Positions 55,273 to 64,000 of a DNA stretch of 64,000 nt are shown here, in pieces; position 1 is the stretch's first letter; the number at the start of each line of letters is the position of its first letter. This DNA is from Pseudomonadota bacterium (GTDB lineage: Bacteria > Pseudomonadota > Gammaproteobacteria > UBA9339). The translations under genes and the position numbers were made by a program. Below the pieces are notes generated by a model. It ran no database searches and was not told the DNA's origin. It saw nothing but the letters and a program-made list of their open reading frames with translations. The stretch spans positions 1 through 64,000 of the forward strand of contig JAJXWM010000001.1 of the NCBI GenBank assembly GCA_021781615.1. The letters are read 5' to 3'.

Positions 55273-56097
55273 ATGAAAAAACAAACGGCTTGGATCATAA
55301 CTCTACTCACGATTACTTTAATCCTTGCAATATTTTTTACCTTAAAGGCAGTAACCCCAGAACAGCTAGCAAACTTTCATACCTCAACCCCCTTATTCAT
55401 CTTCACCATAATTGTAGCATTTGTTGATAGCTTTAACCCCTGTAATTTATTCGCCTTTATTTTGCTCTTGGGCATTTTAATCTCGGCCTCACAGGCAAAA
55501 TTTAGGGTTTACTTAATCGGCGCTATATTTATCAGCGTCGTCTATGCTTTTTATTTCCTGATTATGGCTGCTTGGTTAAATATTTTTGAATTTATTGGGC
55601 TAGTTGAACCCCTAAGAATAGGCGTGGGAATCCTGGCAATACTCGCGGGAATTATTAACTGTAAGGAATTATTTTCTTTCAATACCGGAATTTCGTTGAT
55701 GATTTCAGAAAAGCATAAAAATATGCTCTATGAAAAAATGCGCGCCATTCGCGAAATTATCGCCAACGGAAAACTAACCCTATTAATTGTTACAACCATA
55801 ACGCTCGCGGTCTTTACCTCCTTTATTGAATTATTATGTACCTCGGGTTTTCCGATCATATACACTAGTGTCTTAGCAACTAAATACGCTGCCCATAGCA
55901 TTTTCCATTATTATTACCTGGCTCTCTATAATTTAATCTATATTGTTCCACTCTTGCTCATTATTGGCTTTATTGGACTTTCGATTAGATCTAAACAACT
56001 GTCAGAAACACAAGCCGGAATTATAAAATTTGTCAGTGGAATTATTATGATTATCCTTGGCATTATATTATTAGTACGACCTGAACTATTAATCTAA
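55273..56097 (+). CDS. CcdA/DsbD-like membrane protein
   Basis: 274 residues, about seven hydrophobic helices. The first conserved motif DSFNPCNLFAFILLLGIL resembles the Pro-Cys loop of DsbD/CcdA electron carriers, and a second Cys lies in FIELLCTSGFPIIY in the later repeat half; the two Cys could form the disulfide that passes electrons across the inner membrane. The next gene (20-bp gap) encodes an exported thioredoxin-like protein, a natural partner. Confidence 0.72.
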   Translation: MKKQTAWIITLLTITLILAIFFTLKAVTPEQLANFHTSTPLFIFTIIVAFVDSFNPCNLFAFILLLGILISASQAKFRVYLIGAIFISVVYAFYFLIMAAWLNIFEFIGLVEPLRIGVGILAILAGIINCKELFSFNTGISLMISEKHKNMLYEKMRAIREIIANGKLTLLIVTTITLAVFTSFIELLCTSGFPIIYTSVLATKYAAHSIFHYYYLALYNLIYIVPLLLIIGFIGLSIRSKQLSETQAGIIKFVSGIIMIILGIILLVRPELLI

Positions 56098-56117
56098 CTA
56101 AAACATGAGCCGCATTT

Positions 56118-56591
56118 ATGAAAAACATCTCTCCTAACCAAACAAAGCTCCTTTCCCATAGACTCCTGATCAGTCTTTGCCTCCTTAGCCTGGTTTTTGC
56201 GTGTACAAAGCTAGAGGCAAAATCAAATGACGGCTCATCTCAAAACCTACCAATTGAGCTTATCCAAGCTGACAAAGAAATCAGCAATTGTAAAGAAAGA
56301 AACCTTGATAACAAAATACTTTTAATTACCTCAAGATATTGTCCACACTGTAAAGAAGTTATCAAAACCTTAACTCCGCTTATAACCAAACGCCACCTAG
56401 AAAACAGCTTTCAAGTGCTGGACGTTATAAATAAAGATGACTTAGAAATATTAAATAAATCGGTGATCAGCCTCACCCAAGTTCCGATCTTAATAATCAA
56501 CTGCGCCGCTTATGTGGGCGAAAAGAAAATCAGCAAATACGAAGAATTATTAGACAAGTTCAGTCGCAAAACCAAAAAAGAATATGTCTAA
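56118..56591 (+). CDS. Exported thioredoxin/glutaredoxin-like protein (CPHC)
   Basis: 157 residues. The N-terminus has a signal segment ending LLSLVFAC, which could be a lipobox, so the protein may be a lipoprotein facing the periplasm. The fold is thioredoxin-like with the redox motif RYCPHCKEVI and a cis-Pro in LTQVPILII. It probably receives electrons from the CcdA-like protein upstream and reduces or isomerises disulfides in exported proteins. Which exported proteins it serves is not known. Confidence 0.75.
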   Translation: MKNISPNQTKLLSHRLLISLCLLSLVFACTKLEAKSNDGSSQNLPIELIQADKEISNCKERNLDNKILLITSRYCPHCKEVIKTLTPLITKRHLENSFQVLDVINKDDLEILNKSVISLTQVPILIINCAAYVGEKKISKYEELLDKFSRKTKKEYV

Positions 56592-56602
56592 TAGCTTGCT
56601 CG

Positions 56603-56785
56603 AAAGAGATTGATTTTTTACTGGTAAAAAATCGGGAGCCCTGGCTGCCAATAGAAGTAAAACTACATGATGACAAGCTATCTGACAACTGGCCAACCTT
56701 CATGAAGTATCTTCCTTACCCCCCATTCAAGACAAATAGTCAAAATGCCAAATATCTACAATTGGTTTCAAAAAAATACTTGTAA
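56603..56785 (+). pseudogene. C-terminal remnant of a DUF4143 AAA-type ATPase
   Basis: The frame KEIDFLLVKNREPWLPIEVK, then LSDNWPTFMKYLP, resembles the nuclease-like DUF4143 tail of a widespread ATPase family (ExDFxxxxxxxPxxxxEVK). There is no start and the ATPase domain is missing. Confidence 0.55.
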
Positions 56786-56894
56786 TTAGCGCCGCCCAAT
56801 TTCTAAACTGGATCACCACACAAAGCAAAAAACGCTTTGCTCGTGATGACATATATCTGTGTTTTAGGGAACTGCTATAACCGTCCAAGATAAG

Positions 56895-58040
56895 CTAAAA
56901 AAAACCGGGACAGACAAAAGGTAGGGCTGCCAAAAAAACACCGGCCAGCATTATTGCACTTAACAATAAATTTCCACCGAACACTTGATATGACTGGACC
57001 ACCGAAACCGACTTTGACCGCACCACATAAGCCATTAAAGCTGGCATGATGATCATAAAAATTGCCGTAAAAACGGGGGCATATTTTAAAACCAAAATGA
57101 ACCCTCGCGGATAAAATAATCCAAAGATAATAGCTGGAATAAAAACCAATAAAATCGTTTGTAGCCGCCCGAATTTATTATCTTGTCGTTTAAAACCGTC
57201 GGCCAAAAAATCAAACAATCCCAATACCGTCATAACAAAAGAAGCAGTCAAAGCGACGTTATAAAACCCATTGGCACCATAGAAAAACCATTTGTTGTCG
57301 ACAATTGACGCCGAGATCTCGCCACCTTTTCCAGCCGCCATAATTACCAACGTTAAAAACAGTAGCACCGCTGAGGCTATTGTTGAACCAACAATAACGC
57401 TGCGTCTAAGCTCTGCTGGTTTATCATAACCAATATAGTTACACATTCTTGGTATTATAATATGCAACCTAAAGCCGCTGAGTAACAAAGGAATTACCAC
57501 CCCCAAATGCAGATACTCATAAGGTCCCACATTCAAATTCATCCTCGGCATCAGGAAAACACACACCAAAAATAAACATGAGCCTTTAATCACTGTCAAA
57601 CCACGATTAAATAAATCTACTAAACTTGTACCACAAATAATTATCCCGCCAACAATCAAACCCAAAATTATAACATTAGACCAACCGGGTAGTTGTATAC
57701 CAGAAATTTCAAAGCCCGGAAGGGAAGCAACACTAACCACCCCCGATGCTATAAAAGCATAAAGTAATAATGGACAACTTAGCCACACAGCTATTTTTCC
57801 AACCACCCCTAAAGTTTTCCCTGCCATAGAACTAAAACCACCGGCCTGTTCTTTAAGGTTAAGAGCAACCTCGAGAAATAATAATCCGGTAACGGTTGTT
57901 AAAGCCCAAAAAGTTATAATAAAAAAAATCGTGGGGATAAAACCAAGGTTAGCGCCAATCATCGGAAAAACAAAAATATTTACTCCGGCTATAGCATTAA
58001 TTATTAACAAAACACTGCTGAGAACTTTATTTTGTTTCAT
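56895..58040 (-). CDS. Aromatic amino-acid permease (TyrP-like)
   Basis: 381 residues, mostly membrane helices, matching the hydroxy/aromatic amino-acid permease family: VLLIINAIAGVNIFVFPMIG at the start, the TVTGLLFLEVALNL helix, a middle GFRLHIIIPRMCNYIG, and FYPRGFILVLKYAPVFTAIF near the end. It should import tyrosine or tryptophan with protons. Intracellular bacteria often keep several copies. It stands next to, and in the same direction as, the leader-peptide gene at 58066-58356, which would be transcribed first. Confidence 0.87.
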   Translation of the reverse strand: MKQNKVLSSVLLIINAIAGVNIFVFPMIGANLGFIPTIFFIITFWALTTVTGLLFLEVALNLKEQAGGFSSMAGKTLGVVGKIAVWLSCPLLLYAFIASGVVSVASLPGFEISGIQLPGWSNVIILGLIVGGIIICGTSLVDLFNRGLTVIKGSCLFLVCVFLMPRMNLNVGPYEYLHLGVVIPLLLSGFRLHIIIPRMCNYIGYDKPAELRRSVIVGSTIASAVLLFLTLVIMAAGKGGEISASIVDNKWFFYGANGFYNVALTASFVMTVLGLFDFLADGFKRQDNKFGRLQTILLVFIPAIIFGLFYPRGFILVLKYAPVFTAIFMIIMPALMAYVVRSKSVSVVQSYQVFGGNLLLSAIMLAGVFLAALPFVCPGFF

Positions 58041-58065
58041 ATAATAAATTAAAATAGGTTAAATT

Positions 58066-58356
58066 TTATAGCTCTTTTTTCTCCGCCCTAGCTTCTACTT
58101 GAGCGCACGCTTCTCCAGCAAACCACTTATGCCTACAAGCATTAGGCGTTACTTTACGCGCAGAAATACAATCAGCTTCCGTTTTATAATCAACATAGAG
58201 AAAATGGTATGGCGTTCTGTCTGTTATCTGAACCGGATGCCAGCAGGAAAAAAGCTCACAGCACCCAGCGGCTGATACAAGCTTGATCTCGTTAGACCTT
58301 AGCGCCCTAACCCCACCAATGAGCGGGGTTTTATTTTTGTAAGTTTTAGCAATCAT
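58066..58356 (-). CDS. Leader-type Cys-containing peptide
   Basis: 96 residues. After a Lys-rich start, residues 18-31 read ALRSNEIKLVSAAG, almost the same as the leader of the peptide at 45429 (SLKSNEITLVTGMG). The mature part starts CCELFSCWHPV and carries ADCISARKVTPNACRHKW, a diverged form of the Cys then R/K-aromatic pattern of its relatives. No ribosome site precedes the ATG, and the 17 residues before the leader core are unusual, so an internal start is possible. Confidence 0.5.
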   Translation of the reverse strand: MIAKTYKNKTPLIGGVRALRSNEIKLVSAAGCCELFSCWHPVQITDRTPYHFLYVDYKTEADCISARKVTPNACRHKWFAGEACAQVEARAEKKEL

Positions 58357-58398
58357 ATTAGTAACTGTAATACAAACTCAGCTTAAAATCAAAAAAGC

Positions 58399-58600
58399 CA
58401 CGGTAAACGCATCTAATTTTACGCCAATCTAACCGGTTCGAGCATTACAAATTAATTTCGCTCTACGAGCTCGAAATTATATGCCTATCATTTACCACCA
58501 GCCCAGCCTCAGGTGAGCGCTTTTTGCGAACCGCAGGGCTGGGTGATGATGGGAGCATAATTTCGAGCTCGTAGAGCGAAATTAAGATGCGTTTACCGTG
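58399..58600. mobile_element. MITE family 3 (202 bp) with 9-bp target duplication
   Basis: Perfect 16-bp ends CACGGTAAACGCATCT and AGATGCGTTTACCGTG, flanked on both sides by CAAAAAAGC (58390-58398 and 58601-58609). Inside is a second inverted repeat (AATTTCGCTCTACGAGCTCG and its inverse) and a central GC-rich hairpin. No coding sequence. It sits between two minus-strand genes, 13 bp from the stop of the 708-residue protein. Confidence 0.9.
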
Positions 58601-58613
58601 CAAAAAAGCGAAG

Positions 58614-60740
58614 CTATTTTATATTCGCCGCAAAATTATAATCCTTACTAAGACCCGCAATCGTTTCTCCAAGAATCGCGATCGTTGCGCTTCCTGGCGT
58701 AGCATAGCCAAGCGCACCCAAACACCCAACTTTAACTGTAGCAACAACCGTGTTAATTATGGCATTTTGGTTGCGCATAAAAAAACTATCCCAGTTTTCT
58801 GGAAGATATTTCCCCTCATGAAAAAAGTGTAACTCAATCCATAGCCCAACAATATTAGCTGGGGCATCGCAGCCTAAAGTAGCAAGAAAAGTTGGAACTT
58901 TTGAATTAGGAATCAATCGTCCGGTTTTAATACCGCGTAAAGCTTCTTCAACTGGAAAAAAATTTCTTAACCCCCAAGAAACTCCAGCCTTACCAGCAGC
59001 AGCAAAAACAGTATTTATATAGCCTTTCTCCGGCTTATTAACTATCTCCTCATTGACAAAACCCGCTTGCATTAACCCAACAAACCATGGATTTAACATA
59101 TTCTTCAGATCATGGCTTATATAGCCAAAACCAACAACCTTTTTGACCATGACCTTAAGCTCTTCCTTCGACATGCCATTTAAAATAGACCTAGCTATAT
59201 CAGCAGCATAACCCAATGAGCCTTTTTTATTTTCATCGCCATTTGAACCACGGTTTTTTAAAACTTTATTGGCAATAATTTCTGCGACTTCAACAAAACT
59301 ATTATCGTCAGCAGCCACAACATCCTTGTCATCGGCAAGCTCTTGGTTTTTGCTAACTGCAATCACCGCGGTAGCTATTACATCATGCGCCACCACTTCC
59401 CTACAAACACCATCACTACTATCACAAATATCATACTTAACATAAACTGGCACTAAATTATCTTTCGCATCTTGATCAACAGTTACGACTGCCCTGCACC
59501 CATTGGCACCCCCCTTTTTTAAGAATGAACAATCATGCTGCTGGATATGCACCCCGGAAGTTTCTTGCGTCAAACTTATATCATCAAAATTAGTCCCCTG
59601 ATCGAGAGATAAAAATCCAATCTGCTTGATTTTAATGTCTTGGGCATTATTCTTATTTCTTAAATATAACTCTTTCGATCCAACTCCATCGAACAACAAG
59701 TTTCTTTCATAAAAACCCACATCTTCGTTATAACTAACTTTTACTTTAAACTCAGAATAGCGTACCTCATCTTTTCCACCAACCTTTACCTTGTAAGCCA
59801 CAAAAAAGTGATTCCCCTCTGGCTCAATAGAAGAACTAGCATTTTCTTCAGCTTGTATTTGTAATTCGTGTGTCCCACCGCCGGGCACAATACGCCCTGC
59901 TTCAAATCCCTGGACAACAAGACTACGAGCAGTCTGAACTGCCGAAGTCTTCTTTATGTCAAAAAAGACTCCAAGTAGCGTTATCTCTTCATGCCACTTG
60001 TTCACTAATGTTATTCTTTTAATACCAGGTTGTTCAAAATCTATGGTCTCGACAGTAGGGCGTATATATTCTGGCTTATAATTACCACCTGCTCCTACGG
60101 GAAGCACATATACACCTTCTCCTATTGGAACAAATTGTTCTTCATTGTAGACTTTCGATACTGAATACTCTGTAGAAACCGCTGACCTTGTTCCTCTTTG
60201 ATAAGGATTAGGAAAATAATAAGGAACAGTATATTCCAATGGTGCTAAATTAACAACTAAGGCCTCCTTTTCTACGTCTTGTTCACGGCTAAAAGGAAAA
60301 GTTAAGTTCGCAGTTACAACCCGATTTTTGCCACCAACATTATCATCGTAAATAACCTGTACTTCAGCGCTAGCATTATTAGCCGCCCGCTGCTTTATCC
60401 CATTTATAACAACCGTATAATTACCCTGGCTTTCCAAAGTTACAGGTAAAATAATAGTTTCAGACTCTATAAAAGGACTCGCGCCACCCGCTGCTTGTGT
60501 ATTATTAACAAGATGAATCTCTCTTATGGTTATGGGAGCTAGAGAATCATTCTGTATTTTTATCTCTTCTCTAACCTTTGTTAATTTAATATCACCACAA
60601 ATATGGTTTTTACAAATTAATACTTCGCCGTCACGCATTGGAGTCTGAGCAGAATCAGCACAGACAAATTGTGCACATAGCAACATTGCTATAGAAAAAA
60701 CTATTTTTAGGCCTTGACTATGACTTTCTCTGCTCTTCAT
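58614..60740 (-). CDS. Exported protein of unknown function, 708 residues
   Basis: The ATG at 60740 is chosen: GAGG lies five bases upstream and it opens a signal peptide (LKIVFSIAMLLCAQFVCA). An in-frame start at 60779 lacks both. Residues about 25-470 look beta-rich, with repeated pieces that could be Ig-like or choice-of-anchor modules (SLAPITIREIHLVNN, KRITLVNKWHEEITLLGVFF, KELYLRNKNNAQDIKIKQIG) and conserved Cys in CSFLKKGGANGCRAVVTV. The last about 170 residues are helical and Gly-rich, perhaps membrane-active. No family recognised. Confidence 0.72.
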   Translation of the reverse strand: MKSRESHSQGLKIVFSIAMLLCAQFVCADSAQTPMRDGEVLICKNHICGDIKLTKVREEIKIQNDSLAPITIREIHLVNNTQAAGGASPFIESETIILPVTLESQGNYTVVINGIKQRAANNASAEVQVIYDDNVGGKNRVVTANLTFPFSREQDVEKEALVVNLAPLEYTVPYYFPNPYQRGTRSAVSTEYSVSKVYNEEQFVPIGEGVYVLPVGAGGNYKPEYIRPTVETIDFEQPGIKRITLVNKWHEEITLLGVFFDIKKTSAVQTARSLVVQGFEAGRIVPGGGTHELQIQAEENASSSIEPEGNHFFVAYKVKVGGKDEVRYSEFKVKVSYNEDVGFYERNLLFDGVGSKELYLRNKNNAQDIKIKQIGFLSLDQGTNFDDISLTQETSGVHIQQHDCSFLKKGGANGCRAVVTVDQDAKDNLVPVYVKYDICDSSDGVCREVVAHDVIATAVIAVSKNQELADDKDVVAADDNSFVEVAEIIANKVLKNRGSNGDENKKGSLGYAADIARSILNGMSKEELKVMVKKVVGFGYISHDLKNMLNPWFVGLMQAGFVNEEIVNKPEKGYINTVFAAAGKAGVSWGLRNFFPVEEALRGIKTGRLIPNSKVPTFLATLGCDAPANIVGLWIELHFFHEGKYLPENWDSFFMRNQNAIINTVVATVKVGCLGALGYATPGSATIAILGETIAGLSKDYNFAANIK

Positions 60741-61218
60741 AAACACCTCGTAAAGTAATTTATTAGCTCTCACCTGCATTTAATAATAGCAGCCAAATAT
60801 TATGGGAAGCTTAACCCTTTACAAAATCAGCATTTAAATTTGACACAATCATTGTATGTTTTATTGACACGCTACCCGAGCATAGGGGAGGATGGCGAAA
60901 AATAAAGATATTTATTCAAAAAATTATTCTAAAAAAAGCAGTTGGAACCGCCGCGAGAGCGCTTAAGAGATTATTTGCTATAAGACCACGTACTTTAAGA
61001 GGAGCTTTACAATATGAACAAAATGGATTTGCCTTAAGAACCAAGCTCAATTATTGATGCCAAAAATTCTAAAAAAGAAAAGTCAGAAATAGACGCTTTA
61101 ATTCCACACCTCAAGAAGCATATTTTTATATAAATTTAAATCGCTTGGCCCGCGTCACTGGCTTAAATCCCGCGCCTTAAGGAACTCCTTCGGCGCGGAA
61201 TTTATCTTTGTTTTATTG
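60741..61218. other. Intergenic stretch with an unrecognised open fragment
   Basis: Around 60900-61060 a frame of about 55 codons (KKAVGTAARALKRLFAIRPR, TLRGALQYEQNGFALRTKLN) is open but has no start signal and no recognised relative. It may be a decayed gene. Nothing else could be supported. Confidence 0.3.
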
Positions 61219-61749
61219 CTACTTTTTAATGTCGATCAATTCTACCTTGAAAATTAGCGTTTCATCTGAACCAATAGATGGCGGCGCTCCTCTTGAGCCA
61301 TAAGCAAGCGTGGATGGAATATAAAGTTCCCAAGTAGAACCAACGTTCATTAATTGTAACGCTTCGGTCCATCCCCTAATTACAGCTGTAAGAGGAAAGG
61401 TTGCTGGTTGTTTACGATCATAAGAGCTATCAAATTTGGTACCATCAATTAAAGTTCCCATATAATGTACAGTAACAGCATCGTTCAAACCTGGTTTCTT
61501 CCCCGCCCCGGCAACAATAATTTTATATTGTAACCCGCTTGGTAAAGCAACGACTCCTGGCTTGGTTTTGTTTGCTGCCAAAAAAGCTTCTCCTTTGGCT
61601 TTATTTGTTTCTTGTGGTTTTTGCATTGTTATTTGGTTTCCCGCTGGTTGTTGTTTAATATTATTTTGAGCGTCATCTAGAGCATATACACTTGAAAATG
61701 TTAGCCCTAAAAAACCCGCCACCGCTATTACTAATGATGAGGTGTTCAT
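61219..61749 (-). CDS. Exported FKBP-type peptidyl-prolyl isomerase
   Basis: 176 residues with a signal peptide ([19 protein letters not shown]) and a single FKBP domain: [57 protein letters not shown] and [13 protein letters not shown]. The domain is of the Mip/FkpA type, but the long N-terminal dimerisation helix is reduced to a short Gln-rich linker. It should help fold periplasmic or surface proteins. In Legionella and Coxiella, Mip supports host infection; whether this shorter protein does so is unknown. Confidence 0.92.
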   Translation of the reverse strand: MNTSSLVIAVAGFLGLTFSSVYALDDAQNNIKQQPAGNQITMQKPQETNKAKGEAFLAANKTKPGVVALPSGLQYKIIVAGAGKKPGLNDAVTVHYMGTLIDGTKFDSSYDRKQPATFPLTAVIRGWTEALQLMNVGSTWELYIPSTLAYGSRGAPPSIGSDETLIFKVELIDIKK

Positions 61750-61917
61750 GCTATTTTCTCCTTTTTTTAAAGACTGCCGAATTGTATTACAAAAGAGGGG
61801 TAAATTCCACTGCTCTCAAAAAAACAACCAAAAAGCCGCGCCTCCCAAAAAATAATTTGTCAATTGCTGAAAATTGCCCTAGTATCTTATAGAAAGTTTT
61901 AAACCGGAGGATCCAAA

Positions 61918-63384
61918 ATGAATACTATCCCAAAGGGCCTAACTTTCGACGATGTGCTATTAATACCCGCATACTCTCAAGTGTTGCCCAAAGACGTCCA
62001 GCTAAAAACCAAACTTACCCGAGCTATTTCATTAAATATTCCGCTAGTATCAGCAGCAATGGATACGGTAACGGAAGCAAGGTTAGCAATAGCCATGGCG
62101 GAAGAGGGTGGCCTTGGCATTTTGCATAAAAATATGAGCGCTGAAGAGCAAGCTCTCGAAGTTAGAAAAGTAAAGAAATTTGAAAGCGGCATTGTCCGTG
62201 ACCCAATTACTGTTACTCCAGAAACCACTCTTGGCGACCTTATAGAGCTAACAAAAGCTCATCATATTTCTGGCATGCCCGTAGTAAAAGCAAATAAGTT
62301 AGTTGGCATTATCACTAATCGTGACGTACGTTTTGCTACTAATTTAAAACAGCCGATAAAAAACCTGATGACCACACGCGACAAACTGATCACAACCAAA
62401 GAAAACACTTCGCGCGAAGAAATAATAAAATTAATGCATACTCACCGCATAGAAAAAATCTTAATTACTGACAACAATTTCCGTTTACACGGCATGGTCA
62501 CAGTAAAAGATATTTTACGCGCCAAAGAAAAACCGAACGCGTGCCGCGACCAAAGTGGCCGCCTCCGCGTTGGTGCCGCAGTCAACACTGCCCCTGATTT
62601 TGAAAGAAGGATTAGAATGTTAGTAGATGCTGGGGTAGACGTCATAGTGGTGGATACTGCCCACGGCCATTCCCAAAAAGTTCTAGATTGCGTTTATAAA
62701 ATTAAAAAAGATTTTCCGAAGCTACAACTTATCGCCGGTAATGTCGCAACCGCTGAAGCTGCGATCGCCTTAGTAAAAAAAGGAGCTGATGCAGTAAAAG
62801 TTGGCATTGGCGCAGGATCGATATGCACCACGCGGGTTATCGCGGGTATTGGTGTGCCACAAATAACTGCCATTCAAGAAGTATCGAGCGCCCTAAAAAA
62901 ATATAATATCCCTGTTATAGCCGACGGTGGTATCCGCTATTCTGGCGACATAAGTAAAGCAATTGCTGCGGGCGCTAATAGCGTGGTAATTGGCGGTCTT
63001 TTTGCTGGAACCGAAGAAGCTCCGGGAGAACTTGAGTTTTATCAAGGGCAGCCTTTCAAAACCTATCGCGGCATGGGTTCGGTTGGTGCGATGTCTCGGG
63101 CCCACGGCTCCGCTGATCGCTATTTCCAAGACGGATTTACCCCCGCTGAAAAACTTGTTCCAGAAGGAATTGAAGGAAGGGTCCCGTATCGAGGGAATTT
63201 ATCCGGCGTTATCTTTCAATTAACTGGTGGCTTGCGCGCCAGCATGGGATATGCCGGCTGCGCTAACATCGATGAAATGAGAACCAAAGCCAAATTCATT
63301 AGCATTACTGCCGCAGGACTACGCGAAAGCCACGTTCACGACGTAGTTATCACCAAAGAAGCGCCAAACTATTGGGTAGATTAA
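61918..63384 (+). CDS. guaB: Inosine-5'-monophosphate dehydrogenase
   Basis: Oxidises IMP to XMP, the committed step to GMP. 488 residues with [36 protein letters not shown], two CBS domains (about 95-200; [36 protein letters not shown]), the catalytic loop [20 protein letters not shown] and [11 protein letters not shown] strong CGGAGG ribosome site lies before the ATG. guaA starts with no gap. Confidence 0.97.
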   Translation: MNTIPKGLTFDDVLLIPAYSQVLPKDVQLKTKLTRAISLNIPLVSAAMDTVTEARLAIAMAEEGGLGILHKNMSAEEQALEVRKVKKFESGIVRDPITVTPETTLGDLIELTKAHHISGMPVVKANKLVGIITNRDVRFATNLKQPIKNLMTTRDKLITTKENTSREEIIKLMHTHRIEKILITDNNFRLHGMVTVKDILRAKEKPNACRDQSGRLRVGAAVNTAPDFERRIRMLVDAGVDVIVVDTAHGHSQKVLDCVYKIKKDFPKLQLIAGNVATAEAAIALVKKGADAVKVGIGAGSICTTRVIAGIGVPQITAIQEVSSALKKYNIPVIADGGIRYSGDISKAIAAGANSVVIGGLFAGTEEAPGELEFYQGQPFKTYRGMGSVGAMSRAHGSADRYFQDGFTPAEKLVPEGIEGRVPYRGNLSGVIFQLTGGLRASMGYAGCANIDEMRTKAKFISITAAGLRESHVHDVVITKEAPNYWVD

Positions 63385-64000
63385 ATGGGTGACATCCAAC
63401 AAGATAAGATATTAATTTTAGACTTTGGTTCTCAATATACGCAGCTCATCGCTAGACGCATCCGTGAATTAGGTGTTTATTGCGAAATTTATCCCGGCAA
63501 TGTCGCAGACATGGAAATTAAAAAGTTTGCGCCCAAAGGAATTATTCTTTCCGGCGGCCCACAAACGGTAACTGCAAAATATTCACTTCGTGCATCAAAA
63601 ATTGTTTTTGCGCTGGGTTGTCCGGTTTTGGGAATTTGTTATGGCATGCAAACTATGGCCCAAGAGCTTGGCGGTAAAGTTATAAGCTCGCCCAAAAAAG
63701 AGTTTGGCCATGCAGAGCTTAAACCGCTGGGGAAATCCCCACTATTCTCTTCCTTGCCAAAACGTAACAACCTTGATGTTTGGATGAGCCATGGTGATAA
63801 AGTAACAAAACTGCCGGCTGGATTTAAAGCTATCGGCTGCACTAATAATACCCAATATGCGGCAATGGAGCACCAGAAGAAAAAGTTTTTTGGCCTCCAA
63901 TTTCATCCGGAAGTAACACACACCAAGCATGGGAAAATTATTCTGAAAACCTTTGTTAATAAAATTTGCGGCTGCAAAAAACTCTGGACCACAAGCAATA
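63385..64000 (+). CDS. guaA: GMP synthase (glutamine-hydrolysing), N-terminal part
   Basis: Begins directly after the guaB stop and runs off the right edge after 205 codons. The glutamine amidotransferase domain is present: ILILDFGSQYTQLIARRIRE, LSGGPQTV, the nucleophile in VLGICYGMQ and the His-x-Glu of FHPEVTHT. The ATP pyrophosphatase and dimerisation domains lie outside the window. Together with guaB it forms the usual guaBA operon. Confidence 0.96.
   Translation, partial: MGDIQQDKILILDFGSQYTQLIARRIRELGVYCEIYPGNVADMEIKKFAPKGIILSGGPQTVTAKYSLRASKIVFALGCPVLGICYGMQTMAQELGGKVISSPKKEFGHAELKPLGKSPLFSSLPKRNNLDVWMSHGDKVTKLPAGFKAIGCTNNTQYAAMEHQKKKFFGLQFHPEVTHTKHGKIILKTFVNKICGCKKLWTTSN

Noticed and set aside
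63639-63930. Minus-strand frames at the right edge
   Set aside because: Antisense to the amidotransferase domain of guaA, which is clearly real.

Overview
The window comes from a moderately AT-rich gammaproteobacterium that looks like a host-associated, probably intracellular member of the Legionellales (Legionella, Coxiella, Berkiella or Rickettsiella type). This is inferred from gene content. Ordinary gammaproteobacterial housekeeping genes (clpB, clpX-lon-pmbA, guaBA, gltX, tpiA, kdsB, waaC, pssA, nadC, ttcA) alternate with large exported or eukaryotic-like proteins: ankyrin proteins, a YopT-like cysteine protease fused to ankyrins, a SET-domain protein with a C-terminal membrane anchor, a PPP-type phosphatase with a GDTHAN motif, a 36-residue-repeat protein and an LCAT-like lipase. 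I cannot name the genus.

Layout. 0-8.4 kb: the end of a REP-associated transposase, a secreted FGE-like/ankyrin protein, an exported GH3 enzyme cut short by a stop codon, alkD, a nucleoside-salvage run (cdd, purine nucleoside phosphorylase, deoC), then tpiA and kdsB. 8.4-19.5 kb: a 1232-residue repeat protein, clpB behind a clear sigma-32 promoter, the protease/ankyrin protein and a PLD-type cardiolipin synthase. 19.6-27.5 kb: pssA-nadC, then an islet carrying an unknown 1184-residue protein. The islet is bounded by duplicated 3' ends of nadC and ttcA and by two inverted 110-bp MITEs. 27.5-35 kb: a degraded PadR gene, an LRR-like secreted protein, a CDP-alcohol transferase, waaC, a SET protein, tRNA-Val and gltX, whose stop codon is supplied by an inserted MITE. 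35-39 kb: transposon debris (Tn3-like, serine resolvase, IS91) with two bacteriocin-like peptides. 39-44.8 kb: clpX-lon-pmbA and tRNA-Lys. 44.8-50.35 kb: a genomic islet inserted at the tRNA-Lys 3' end between 66-bp direct repeats, holding leader peptides, a BrnT/BrnA-like toxin-antitoxin pair and a lipase. 50.4-64 kb: nitroreductase, phosphatase, transglutaminase-like protein, a CcdA-like/thioredoxin pair, an aromatic amino-acid permease, a third MITE family, an FKBP isomerase and guaBA.

The most novel signals are three. First, five short ORFs at scattered loci begin with a double-glycine-type leader (L-x3-E-x3-V/C-x-G). Three of them also share a Cys motif followed by Y/H-R/K and an aromatic residue, so they look like a dispersed family of exported Cys-rich peptides. 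Second, two large Sec-exported repeat proteins share a C-terminal domain behind low-complexity linkers. Third, three MITE families have recognisable target-site duplications of 5, 6 and 9 bp.

Functionally, cdd/PNP/deoC/tpiA can turn nucleosides into free bases and triose phosphate, and the permease may import aromatic amino acids; both fit a host-fed lifestyle. ClpB, ClpX and Lon form the protein-quality group. ClpX keeps its ClpP-binding IGF loop although clpP is not beside it.
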